A stretch of 5,392 nt of DNA from JBGSKY01 sp041740995. GTDB taxonomy: Bacteria; Planctomycetota; Planctomycetia; Pirellulales; Pirellulaceae. Of the stretch, positions 1 to 5,392 are shown piece after piece (position 1 is the first letter of the stretch; each line of letters starts with the position of its first letter). The DNA is taken from assembly GCA_041740995.1 (NCBI GenBank), contig JBGSKY010000064.1:1-5392 (forward strand), given 5' to 3'. A model generated the notes under the pieces. It ran no database searches, was not told where the DNA came from, and saw nothing but the letters and a program-made list of their open reading frames with translations. Made by a program: the position numbers and the translations under genes.

Positions 1-122
1 TGAGTTGTCAAGGTATCCGCGATGATTTGGTATTTCACGTACGGCTCTCGGTAGATCAGACTATTCAAGGGTTTGAGGCAATTGCTCTCAGATAGAGCCT
101 GTCGAACCGCCGTTGAAAGCAT
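1..122 (-). CDS. Probable start of the next operon gene, product unknown (3' end outside window)
   Basis: After the flippase stop an ATG at 122-120 opens a frame that stays clear of stops to the window edge: 40 codons beginning MLSTAVRQAL and including IYREPYVKYQ. The ATG is 18 nt downstream of the TAG and happens to be in the same frame; the other two minus-strand frames are closed here. A weak Shine-Dalgarno-like GAAG lies 5 nt upstream. Mixed polar and hydrophobic composition and tight spacing favour a real gene, likely another polysaccharide enzyme by location. I do not recognise the family, and an open run this short could occur by chance. Confidence 0.42.
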   Translation of the reverse strand, partial: MLSTAVRQALSESNCLKPLNSLIYREPYVKYQIIADTLTT

Positions 123-140
123 TGACGCTTCGCGTTCGAA

Positions 141-1622
141 CTATTGCACCGGAAGGAAACGCCGTCGGCGTTTGGCTATACTTTTGGGAAGATCGCTGTC
201 TGGAAGTAGGATTCCGATAGCGATGCAAAGAACTGTACAGATTGCAGCACGGGCCCCCCAGTCCATCAGCTCCGTCGAATCTGGCCACATCACGGCGGGA
301 AGCTCGCCGCAAATCACCAGAAAGCCTCCCAAACTGTATCCACGCACGAGAGCAACTAATCGCTTCGAAATCGTCCCCGTAACGGCAATGTCAACGGCGC
401 CTCCGCTAAAAAGTAAAGTCGAAAGATGCACGGCCGCAACGACCAATGAGATTGCGGTGACGCCTCCAGCAGCCCAATACCAGAGCCCAAGGGCAAGTAG
501 CAGGACGATCGCGATGTTCCGCATTAGCATGTGACGCATTGAGCCCCTCGCGTACGTGAAGCCATCAAGATAGAGACGCGCGACGCGAGCAGGGAGCGAG
601 GCTGCTAGAATGGCTAGCGGAAGCTCTACTTCGCTCCATTGCGAGCCCAATAACGTCGCAACAAATGCCTCACGCATCACGATCACGCCAGCGGCGGCTA
701 CTGAAGCCATGAGAACGACTAGCCGCAAACCTCGCAGTGTCGCCCGGGCAGCATCTGCATCGTCTAGACTCCGCTGCGCAACGAAAGCCTGGCGAACTGT
801 TTGATCGAGAACGGCAAAGGGCTCTTTCACTTGGGTTGTGATATTATAGGCTCTGCTGTAGATTCCGGCGCCAACCGCCCCGAGCGCTACGCTGGCAAAC
901 AACGTGTCAATATTTGCAGAAAGCCATGCGGGCAACTTGGTTGCAACACCTAGCCCGCCCTGCCGCCACGCCACCCGAATTTGTGGCGTAGTGGGCGGCA
1001 ACACGGGGATACGCGACGCGATAGTCGCAAAGAAAGCCGTTAACAGCATGCTGATCAACTGCGCTATTATCAGGCTCCACACCCCGTACCCAAATAAGGC
1101 GAAAACGACCGCGGGAACTACATAGGTTACGGCAGAGATCACTTGAAAAGCTCCCGCCATTGCAAAACGATATTCCCGTCGCAAAATCGCATGGCTTGCA
1201 GCTAAAAAGGGCTGCGGCAAAAGCCCGAAGCTGAGTACTTGGAGTGCCTTTCCGAGTCCAGGCGAGTTCAGTTGCACCTCTAGCCAAGCAGCTGCAACCC
1301 AAATCAACAAACCCAGCCCAGCCATCAACGCGATGCCTACCCAAATGAGATTTGCAAGTCCCTCACGGTGGAGATCATCGTCGCGAATGGTAGGCACGTC
1401 GATCAGGCCGTCGAGTAGCGCAACGCTCAGTGGCAGAATCAGCGAGGCGACAGCAACCGTGCCGAACTCTGCCGGGGTAAGAAGCCTCGCGAGGACTGAA
1501 GTTCCAACCAGCATCACCAGCGTACGAACGATCCGGCCGCCGAGGAGAAACGTCGTGCCATGTACGACCATACGGCCAATCTTTTTATCGGCGCCTCGTG
1601 CAAGTTGAATGTTCGCATTCAC
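141..1622 (-). CDS. Wzx-type polysaccharide flippase (lipopolysaccharide biosynthesis protein, MOP superfamily)
   Basis: A 493-residue, strongly hydrophobic inner-membrane protein, of normal length for the family, with a TAG stop. Wzx proteins move undecaprenyl-diphosphate-linked repeat units from the cytoplasmic to the periplasmic face. By eye there are about 12 hydrophobic segments, for instance near 25-44, 54-75, 92-114, 127-146, 161-180, 183-203, 301-324, 369-387, 388-405, 425-446 and 458-473. Family motifs are LARLLTPAEFG at 44-54 following the first helix, and AGIYSRAYNITTQ at 252-264, the GxYxRAYN signature of the WzxC-like subgroup. The C-terminus ends in a basic cluster, KRRRR at 484-488, expected in the cytoplasm. 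The start is a GTG at 1622; ATG codon 18 is an alternative, and neither has a strong Shine-Dalgarno sequence. It lies 29 nt after the glycosyltransferase stop, so co-transcription is likely. The carried oligosaccharide cannot be deduced. Confidence 0.9.
   Translation of the reverse strand: MNANIQLARGADKKIGRMVVHGTTFLLGGRIVRTLVMLVGTSVLARLLTPAEFGTVAVASLILPLSVALLDGLIDVPTIRDDDLHREGLANLIWVGIALMAGLGLLIWVAAAWLEVQLNSPGLGKALQVLSFGLLPQPFLAASHAILRREYRFAMAGAFQVISAVTYVVPAVVFALFGYGVWSLIIAQLISMLLTAFFATIASRIPVLPPTTPQIRVAWRQGGLGVATKLPAWLSANIDTLFASVALGAVGAGIYSRAYNITTQVKEPFAVLDQTVRQAFVAQRSLDDADAARATLRGLRLVVLMASVAAAGVIVMREAFVATLLGSQWSEVELPLAILAASLPARVARLYLDGFTYARGSMRHMLMRNIAIVLLLALGLWYWAAGGVTAISLVVAAVHLSTLLFSGGAVDIAVTGTISKRLVALVRGYSLGGFLVICGELPAVMWPDSTELMDWGARAAICTVLCIAIGILLPDSDLPKSIAKRRRRFLPVQ
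157..173. repeat. Perfect 17-nt palindrome inside the 3' end of the flippase gene
   Basis: AAACGCCG and CGGCGTTT form perfect 8-bp arms around a single base. The palindrome lies within the codons for the C-terminal basic cluster, ending about 14 nt before the stop codon. In the minus-strand RNA it could form a stem (AAACGCC/GGCGUUU with a 3-nt loop) followed by a pyrimidine stretch with few U residues, so it may slow polymerase or protect the 3' end but is not a canonical terminator. It may also simply follow from repeated arginine codons. Confidence 0.4.
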
Positions 1623-1636
1623 TAAGTTTAATCGGC

Positions 1637-1649
1637 TTTTATAATAAAA
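1637..1649 (+). promoter_or_regulatory. AT palindrome with a perfect TATAAT, possible antisense promoter
   Basis: Between the glycosyltransferase stop and the flippase start the sequence TTTTATAATAAAA is a 6-bp perfect inverted repeat around one base. On the plus strand it contains TATAAT (1640-1645), and TTCACT (1618-1623, 4 of 6 matches to TTGACA) lies 16 nt upstream. A start here would run antisense into the glycosyltransferase gene. AT-rich junctions often give such matches by chance. Confidence 0.2.
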
Positions 1650-1651
1650 CG

Positions 1652-2785
1652 TTAACCAACAGCAGTAGTCGTTGGTGCCCTGTGTGACCAGGACGCGGAG
1701 CCATGTGGAGGCACATCAGCGACGCGTCGCATTCTTGGAAGGTAAATCTTTTTCGCGCATCGCATCAGTAAAGTACCAAACGGCCCAAGTGCGAGCGATC
1801 CGCGGAGGCCCCAGCACTTGAAGCTTTTTCGCACATGCTCTGGGTAGCATGCGGCTCCAAACTGCACGGCCCGGCGAGCATATGCGCGATTCCCAAGAGC
1901 GACTGCCATCAAACCTCTCAACGCGATGTCCTCATCTACAAACGCTTTCTCAATCGAATTCCGTGTTAAACCTAGGCTTACGAGCATTCCCTCGCTAAGG
2001 CTAAACGTCGCTATGTATTGATCCGTGAGATGTTTCAAAGCGCCGCTGGCAGCCTGTTGGGCACCTTGATTGCGATTGTGAACGCGATACTTGACTAGTG
2101 GCTTGTCGATAACGATTGCTTCACTAGCCTCTGCTAAAATTGCCCACGCGAACTTTTTGTCCGGATTGATGATCGATACTTGGCTGTAACCTTCAACCGC
2201 ATCGTACAAACTGCGAGAGTAGGTCATCGAAGCAAAAGCGAACGGGGTTCTCATGCGCAGCAGCGACTGCCGCAGTAACTTGCGTGCATCGATCCGATAA
2301 ACATCGCAGCCTAACTGTTCCGTAAGGTTTTGATCTCTTTTTGCGTTTTTCCACAAGCTCCAGTCGATACCAATTTTGTCGAAAGCTACACCTTCACCAT
2401 CGATCACGGTTTGGGTTGACGAAATAATCGCTTTTGAAGCACGGCTACCGAGGGAATCGATTACCTGACTATAGTTGTTGAGAAAATCTGCGTGAAGTAA
2501 ATCATCTGAAGAGAGCATTGTCATCCATGATCCCGTTGCCATGGACGCCGCCTTATCTAAGTTTCTAGAAAAACCCACATTGGTTTTGTTCACCTTGAGA
2601 TGGATCCGAGCGTCAGTTGCAGCGTATCGATTTATGACATCGACCGAGCGGTCTATACTATTATTGTCAGCTATGACGATTTCAAAGTCGCCCACCGATT
2701 GCTTTAAAACGCTTTCGATCGTCGAAGGTAAGTAGTGCTCATAATTGAAGTTCGGTATACAAATGGTAAACATCGGAGCAATCAT
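1652..2785 (-). CDS. Family 2 glycosyltransferase
   Basis: A 377-residue protein with a TAA stop, expected to transfer a sugar from a nucleotide donor to the lipid-linked repeat unit on the cytoplasmic face of the inner membrane. The GT-A fold starts at once: FTICIPNFNYEHYLPSTIES at 6-25, VIADNNSIDRS at 37-47 (Asp40 in the nucleotide-binding position), NVGFSRNLDKA at 69-79, and LSSDD at 91-95 as the metal-binding DxD-like motif, with Ser where many relatives have the first Asp. Later come GYSQ near 199-202 and IDKPLVKYRVHNRNQG at 226-241, typical of the end of the catalytic domain. Residues 250-350 are mostly helical by composition, and the tail (356-377) is rich in Ser, Thr, Pro and His. I chose ATG 2785 because the conserved fold begins 5 residues later; the frame stays open to a TTG at 2908, but those 41 extra residues resemble nothing in the family. 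The Shine-Dalgarno match at the ATG is poor. Donor and acceptor cannot be read from the sequence. Confidence 0.88.
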   Translation of the reverse strand: MIAPMFTICIPNFNYEHYLPSTIESVLKQSVGDFEIVIADNNSIDRSVDVINRYAATDARIHLKVNKTNVGFSRNLDKAASMATGSWMTMLSSDDLLHADFLNNYSQVIDSLGSRASKAIISSTQTVIDGEGVAFDKIGIDWSLWKNAKRDQNLTEQLGCDVYRIDARKLLRQSLLRMRTPFAFASMTYSRSLYDAVEGYSQVSIINPDKKFAWAILAEASEAIVIDKPLVKYRVHNRNQGAQQAASGALKHLTDQYIATFSLSEGMLVSLGLTRNSIEKAFVDEDIALRGLMAVALGNRAYARRAVQFGAACYPEHVRKSFKCWGLRGSLALGPFGTLLMRCAKKIYLPRMRRVADVPPHGSASWSHRAPTTTAVG

Positions 2786-2834
2786 TGATTGATTTTCTTT
2801 ATCTAGAGGATTGACGACAGTGAGCGTTCGCCCT

Positions 2835-2854
2835 CGGCACGTACCCGCACGCCG
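2835..2854 (-). other. GC-rich inverted repeat upstream of the glycosyltransferase
   Basis: On the minus strand CGGCGTG (2854-2848) can pair with CGTGCCG (2841-2835) over 7 positions, with two G-U pairs and a 6-nt loop. It lies about 50 nt upstream of the likely ATG at 2785. A T-run precedes the stem on the minus strand rather than following it, so it is not an intrinsic terminator of this operon. On the plus strand two pairs are lost. It may be leader RNA structure or chance. Confidence 0.25.
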
Positions 2855-3020
2855 AAAAAGCACTCCCGTTATCAACTGACAAACGGCTCTCGATAATTTT
2901 TTCGACAACCCAGTGACAAGGAAACGGCACTTTTGATGCTGACGGTTTATTGGACTGAAGATCTTAAACCCTAGACGGATTTAAATACTAAACCGGCCAA
3001 TGATGATGGTCGCTTCCATG

Positions 3021-3029
3021 CTAATATCA
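3021..3029 (-). promoter_or_regulatory. Weak candidate extended -10 element for an internal promoter
   Basis: TGATATTAG on the minus strand has the TGn extension followed by TATTAG (4 of 6 matches to TATAAT). No good -35 hexamer lies at normal spacing; the position is taken by the second copy of the AATGCAAGT repeat. If real, it would start transcription of the glycosyltransferase and flippase genes independently of the two sugar-nucleotide genes. Sequence match alone is weak. Confidence 0.2.
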
Positions 3030-3039
3030 GCGATTTAGA

Positions 3040-3064
3040 ACTTGCATTTTCTGTGACTTGCATT
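3040..3064 (-). repeat. Tandem 9-bp direct repeat, possible regulator-binding site
   Basis: Minus strand AATGCAAGT occurs twice exactly, at 3064-3056 and 3048-3040, separated by 7 nt (period 16). The copies lie about 255-280 nt upstream of the glycosyltransferase ATG. Downstream of them on the same strand is TGATATTAG (3029-3021), which resembles an extended -10 element. With a 17-nt spacer the -35 position (3049-3044, AAATGC) overlaps the second repeat and matches the consensus poorly, as activator-dependent promoters often do. The repeat is a fact of the sequence; promoter and operator roles are inference. Confidence 0.4.
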
Positions 3065-3079
3065 CCGAGCAACGTTCTA

Positions 3080-3106
3080 AGCGGTATTTCGAAAGACTAC
3101 ACCACT
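3080..3106 (-). other. Inverted repeat able to form an RNA hairpin in the minus-strand transcript
   Basis: On the minus strand AGTGGTGT (3106-3099) can pair over all 8 positions with ATACCGCT (3087-3080), with two G-U pairs and an 11-nt loop. GAGC (3110-3107) and GCTC (3070-3067) could extend it across a bulge. The same bases read on the plus strand give two mismatches, so the structure fits a minus-strand RNA. No T-run follows, so it is not a standard terminator. The pairing is seen in the sequence; any function is unproven. Confidence 0.3.
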
Positions 3107-3172
3107 GCTCTTTGCAAAAACGCTTCAAAATGAGGTGACAGAGGTCTTCGACTATTTACCCGCATGGCTTTT

Positions 3173-4522
3173 TCAGCTCATGCGGACACATTTTTGCTTA
3201 TCGGCAATTCCCCGGCAAGCATTTCGTGTATCAATTACTAATACGCCATGCTTTACAATTAAGGCGTAATCAACAGATGTGTGGTCTGTCGAAATAAGGA
3301 TGCAATCTTGAACGACAAGAAACTCGCGTGTCAGGTCGCTGCTTGTCATTGGGGGCAACTGATAATGTCTCATGCTCGGAAGCTCCGGAATGAATGGGTC
3401 GTGAAAGGAGACGTCAGCCCCACGATCAAGGAGGTGCTTGATCAGTTCAAAAGATGGACTTTCGCGCGGATCGTCAACGTCTTTTTTGTATGCGACGCCG
3501 ATGACGCATATTTTGCTGCCGCGGACCGGTTTGCCGTAGTCGTTCAGGCACTCGACAACCTTGCCAATAACATATGTGGGCATGCTAGAATTCACTTCGC
3601 CTGCCAACTCGATGAATCGCGTGCTCAGCCCCTGCTTTCGCGCCAACCAACTTAAGTAGAAGGGGTCAATGGGGATGCAGTGGCCCCCCAATCCTGGCCC
3701 CGGGTAGAAAGCATGGAACCCGAACGGCTTGGTTTTGGCAGCATCGATCACAGACCATATGTCAATACCCATTGAATCAAACAAAACCTTTAACTCATTG
3801 ACCAAGGCGATATTCACCGCTCGGTAGGTGTTTTCCAAAATTTTGCAGGCCTCGGCAATCTCCAACGTGGCTACGGGGACGACGCTAACCACAGCACCTG
3901 CATAAAGTTGACTGGCCAAGTTCAGGCTGGCGGAATCGTATCCTCCTACAACCTTGGGAATATTGGCCGCAACGAATTGAGTGTTTCCAGGATCTTCGCG
4001 TTCTGGACTGTAGGCCAAAAAGTAGTCCTGACCACAGCGAAGTCCCTTGGCGTTCCTTTCAAGAATCGGCAGTACCACGTCCCGCGTGGTCGACGGGTAG
4101 GTCGTACTCTCCAATACAATCAATTGGCCGCTGCGTATGTTTTCAGAAATTGCCCTCGCTGTTGATTCAACAAACGATAAATCTGGGTCACGACTATCAG
4201 TAAGCGGCGTCGGTACGCAAATCAAAACGACATCAACTTCACCCAAGCCCGACATATCAGCGGTTGCTTGAAAGAGTTCGTTCCGTTGCCAATTCTGAAT
4301 GGTTGAGGAGCTAATATGCTTGATGTAACTGCGGCCCGCGTTCAAGTCTTCGATTTTATTCGGATCAACATCGAACCCTACGCACTGAAATCCAGCTCGC
4401 GTGAAGGCGTCGATCAAAGGCAAGCCAACGTACCCTAGCCCGATAACGCCAACCTTTGCGGTTCGGCATGAAATCGCTTCGGCGAGTACATCAACCAGTG
4501 AAAGTGAATCGGTCTCTAACAT
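3173..4522 (-). CDS. wbpA-like: UDP-N-acetyl-D-hexosamine 6-dehydrogenase (WbpA/TviB type nucleotide-sugar dehydrogenase)
   Basis: Complete gene of 449 residues, ATG start, TGA stop; the family is usually about 420-440 residues. It is expected to oxidise C6 of a UDP-N-acetylhexosamine with two NAD+ to give a UDP-N-acetylhexosaminuronic acid in the cytoplasm. Domains in order: NAD-binding Rossmann fold with GLGYVGLP at 28-35 and an acidic VGFDVD at 48-53; CVPTPL at 102-107; ESTTYP at 138-143; YSPEREDPGN at 171-180; the central helix around Lys227, Asn231 and Asn242; the catalytic loop GPGLGGHCIPIDPFYL at 275-290 with Cys282 as nucleophile; and the C-terminal domain with GVAYKKDVDDPRESP at 342-356. 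The HCIPIDPFYL loop and SPERxDPG separate this type from UDP-glucose dehydrogenases, which carry GGSCFPKD. Position 144 is Ser where relatives usually have Gly (YPGTT). The first ~20 residues before the fold are longer than in many homologues. It follows the dehydratase by 9 nt, probably in the same transcript. UDP-GlcNAc is the likeliest substrate but a related sugar cannot be excluded. Confidence 0.93.
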   Translation of the reverse strand: MLETDSLSLVDVLAEAISCRTAKVGVIGLGYVGLPLIDAFTRAGFQCVGFDVDPNKIEDLNAGRSYIKHISSSTIQNWQRNELFQATADMSGLGEVDVVLICVPTPLTDSRDPDLSFVESTARAISENIRSGQLIVLESTTYPSTTRDVVLPILERNAKGLRCGQDYFLAYSPEREDPGNTQFVAANIPKVVGGYDSASLNLASQLYAGAVVSVVPVATLEIAEACKILENTYRAVNIALVNELKVLFDSMGIDIWSVIDAAKTKPFGFHAFYPGPGLGGHCIPIDPFYLSWLARKQGLSTRFIELAGEVNSSMPTYVIGKVVECLNDYGKPVRGSKICVIGVAYKKDVDDPRESPSFELIKHLLDRGADVSFHDPFIPELPSMRHYQLPPMTSSDLTREFLVVQDCILISTDHTSVDYALIVKHGVLVIDTRNACRGIADKQKCVRMS

Positions 4523-4530
4523 TTTTCAAA

Positions 4531-4535
4531 CTCAA
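4531..4535 (-). promoter_or_regulatory. Probable ribosome binding site of the 6-dehydrogenase, overlapping the upstream stop codon
   Basis: On the minus strand TTGAG (core GAG at 4533-4531) lies 8 nt before the ATG at 4522 and shares bases with the TGA stop (4534-4532) of the dehydratase gene. The match to the anti-Shine-Dalgarno sequence is short. The overlap with the stop codon and the 9-nt gap between genes suggest that ribosomes finishing the dehydratase re-initiate here (translational coupling). This is inference from position, not from a strong motif. Confidence 0.4.
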
Positions 4536-5392
4536 AGTGAGGTTTCTATAGTGTTTTCAAGAGGGACAAGAATATCGTCGATCCGTAACAACATCGATTT
4601 GACGGAATTTGCGTCGCGGCCATGCGCCATCAACTCGGACAACATCTGATCAAAAGCACCTTCATTTATTTCAACCGGACGCACTGACAGAATCTTCGGA
4701 TGAGAGGTTGCGGTGATCCCCTCATTGTCGTCGGCAAGTTCCTCATGCATCTTCTCGCCCGGCCGAATCCCGGTAAAACTGATCTCAATCGCGTCATCGG
4801 GCAATCCGGACAGTCGAATCATATCCTTCGCAAGGTCAACAATTCGAATGGGAGATCCCATATCTAAAACAAACAAATCACCACCGATGCCTATCGCAGC
4901 GGCCTGCAAAACGAGCTGTGATGCTTCCGGGATCGTCATGAAAAACCGAGTCATTTGCTCGTCTGTGACCGTAATCGGTCCTCCGCACCTGATCTGTTGT
5001 TTGAATAATGGAACCACACTTCCTGACGAGCCGAGCACGTTTCCGAATCGCACTGTCATAAATCGCGTAGGCGAACGGCTCGCAATGCACTGGACATACA
5101 TTTCAGCCATCCGTTTACTGGCTCCCATCACACTGCTCGGTCGCACCGCCTTATCACTTGAAATCATGACGAAACGGGCCACGCCAAACTTATCCGAAGC
5201 GTCACAAATCACTTTGGTGCCCATCACGTTATTCAAGATCGCTTCTCTTACGCTACGTTCCATCAACGGGACGTGTTTATGGGCGGCGGCATGAAACACG
5301 ACATCGGGTCGGAATCTTTCGAACGCGCGGTGAATTGCATCCGGATCGCGAATGTCCGCAATTACGGGTTCCAGTTTGACACCGCTTTCGCG
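4532..5392 (-). CDS. UDP-N-acetylhexosamine 4,6-dehydratase, FlaA1/CapD/WbpM family (5' end outside window)
   Basis: Partial gene: the frame is open to the window edge, leaving 286 C-terminal residues and a TGA stop. By family it is an extended short-chain dehydrogenase that converts a UDP-N-acetylhexosamine (usually UDP-GlcNAc) into its 4-keto-6-deoxy form, the branch point to QuiNAc, FucNAc and bacillosamine. Visible in the fragment (numbered from the edge): VVFHAAAHKHVPLME at 31-45, NNVMGT at 54-59, SSDKAV at 78-83 with MGASK at 89-93, RFGNVLGSSGSVVP at 115-128, and GIRPGEKMHEEL at 208-219. Met89 sits where ordinary SDR enzymes have the catalytic Tyr. This Ser/Thr-Met-Lys triad (here Ser79, Met89, Lys93, with Asp80-Lys81) marks the large WbpM/PglF-like dehydratases. 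Those have about 600 residues with an N-terminal membrane part, so here that part and the NAD-binding glycine motif should lie beyond 5392. A GTG at 5299 lies inside the conserved VVFHAAAH motif and is not a real start. Family is certain; exact substrate is inferred. Confidence 0.93.
   Translation of the reverse strand, partial: RESGVKLEPVIADIRDPDAIHRAFERFRPDVVFHAAAHKHVPLMERSVREAILNNVMGTKVICDASDKFGVARFVMISSDKAVRPSSVMGASKRMAEMYVQCIASRSPTRFMTVRFGNVLGSSGSVVPLFKQQIRCGGPITVTDEQMTRFFMTIPEASQLVLQAAAIGIGGDLFVLDMGSPIRIVDLAKDMIRLSGLPDDAIEISFTGIRPGEKMHEELADDNEGITATSHPKILSVRPVEINEGAFDQMLSELMAHGRDANSVKSMLLRIDDILVPLENTIETSL

Larger units (their letters stand above)
2786..3172. other. 387-nt intergenic region without a convincing gene
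   Basis: This gap splits an otherwise tight operon. Every frame I followed on the minus strand is short or stop-interrupted, except a 41-codon extension upstream of the glycosyltransferase that does not look like part of that family. The 3172-2950 part is AT-rich; 2870-2820 is noticeably GC-richer. It holds a tandem 9-bp direct repeat (3040-3064), an inverted repeat at 3080-3106 and another at 2835-2854. I see no hairpin followed by a T-run after the dehydrogenase stop, so no clear intrinsic terminator. The gap could be a leader with its own promoter or the scar of a lost gene. Confidence 0.7.

Noticed and set aside
73..534. A 153-codon plus-strand open frame
   Set aside because: Antisense to the flippase; its Arg/Ser/Thr/Pro-rich translation is typical of the reverse strand of a membrane-protein gene.
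907..1344. A 145-codon minus-strand open frame overlapping the flippase
   Set aside because: Out-of-frame shadow within the flippase, Cys/Arg-rich and without homology signature.
2786..2908. N-terminal extension of the glycosyltransferase from TTG 2908
   Set aside because: The 41 extra residues do not resemble a GT2 N-terminus, the fold starts directly after ATG 2785, and no ribosome binding site supports the TTG.
2945..2999. GGTTTA/TAAACC inverted repeats as a terminator
   Set aside because: Only 6 AT-rich pairs with a long loop and no T-run.
2985..3020. A 12-codon mini-ORF (ATG at 3020) in the gap, as a leader peptide
   Set aside because: No ribosome binding site, no regulatory codon run and no adjoining attenuator-terminator.
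2786..3172. JUMPstart/ops element (GGCGGTAG) typical of RfaH-controlled polysaccharide operons
   Set aside because: I looked for the core motif on the minus strand and did not find it.
3281..3655. A 124-codon plus-strand open frame
   Set aside because: Antisense shadow of the 6-dehydrogenase gene with no domain signature.
4713..5294. A 193-codon plus-strand open frame
   Set aside because: It lies fully antisense to the dehydratase, whose motifs are unmistakable, and its translation shows no recognisable domain.

Overview
The window looks like part of a surface-polysaccharide (O-antigen, capsule or exopolysaccharide) biosynthesis locus of a Gram-negative bacterium. The gene families fit a proteobacterium (beta- or gammaproteobacterial in flavour), but nothing here fixes the genus. 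All recognisable genes lie on the minus strand, so the operon reads from position 5392 down to position 1. GC content by eye is close to half, with an AT-richer non-coding stretch in the middle.

In transcription order the layout is as follows. (1) 5392-4532: the C-terminal part of a FlaA1/CapD/WbpM-type nucleotide-sugar 4,6-dehydratase, cut by the window edge. (2) 4522-3173: a complete UDP-N-acetylhexosamine 6-dehydrogenase of the WbpA/TviB type, starting 9 nt after the previous stop. (3) 3172-2786: a 387-nt gap with no convincing gene. It holds a tandem 9-bp direct repeat and two inverted repeats that pair fully only as minus-strand RNA. (4) 2785-1652: a family 2 glycosyltransferase. (5) 1622-141: a Wzx-type polysaccharide flippase. 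(6) 122-1: an open frame running off the edge, probably the start of the next gene, product unknown.

Inferred working of the genes: the dehydratase makes a UDP-4-keto-6-deoxy-N-acetylhexosamine, the precursor of sugars such as QuiNAc, FucNAc or bacillosamine. The dehydrogenase makes a UDP-N-acetylhexosaminuronic acid. The glycosyltransferase adds one sugar of the repeat unit on the cytoplasmic face of the inner membrane. The flippase carries the lipid-linked unit to the periplasm. No polymerase (Wzy), chain-length regulator, initiating transferase or ligase lies inside the window.

I found no exotic system, mobile element, CRISPR array or RNA gene. The parts most worth a second look are the structured 387-nt gap and the unidentified edge ORF.
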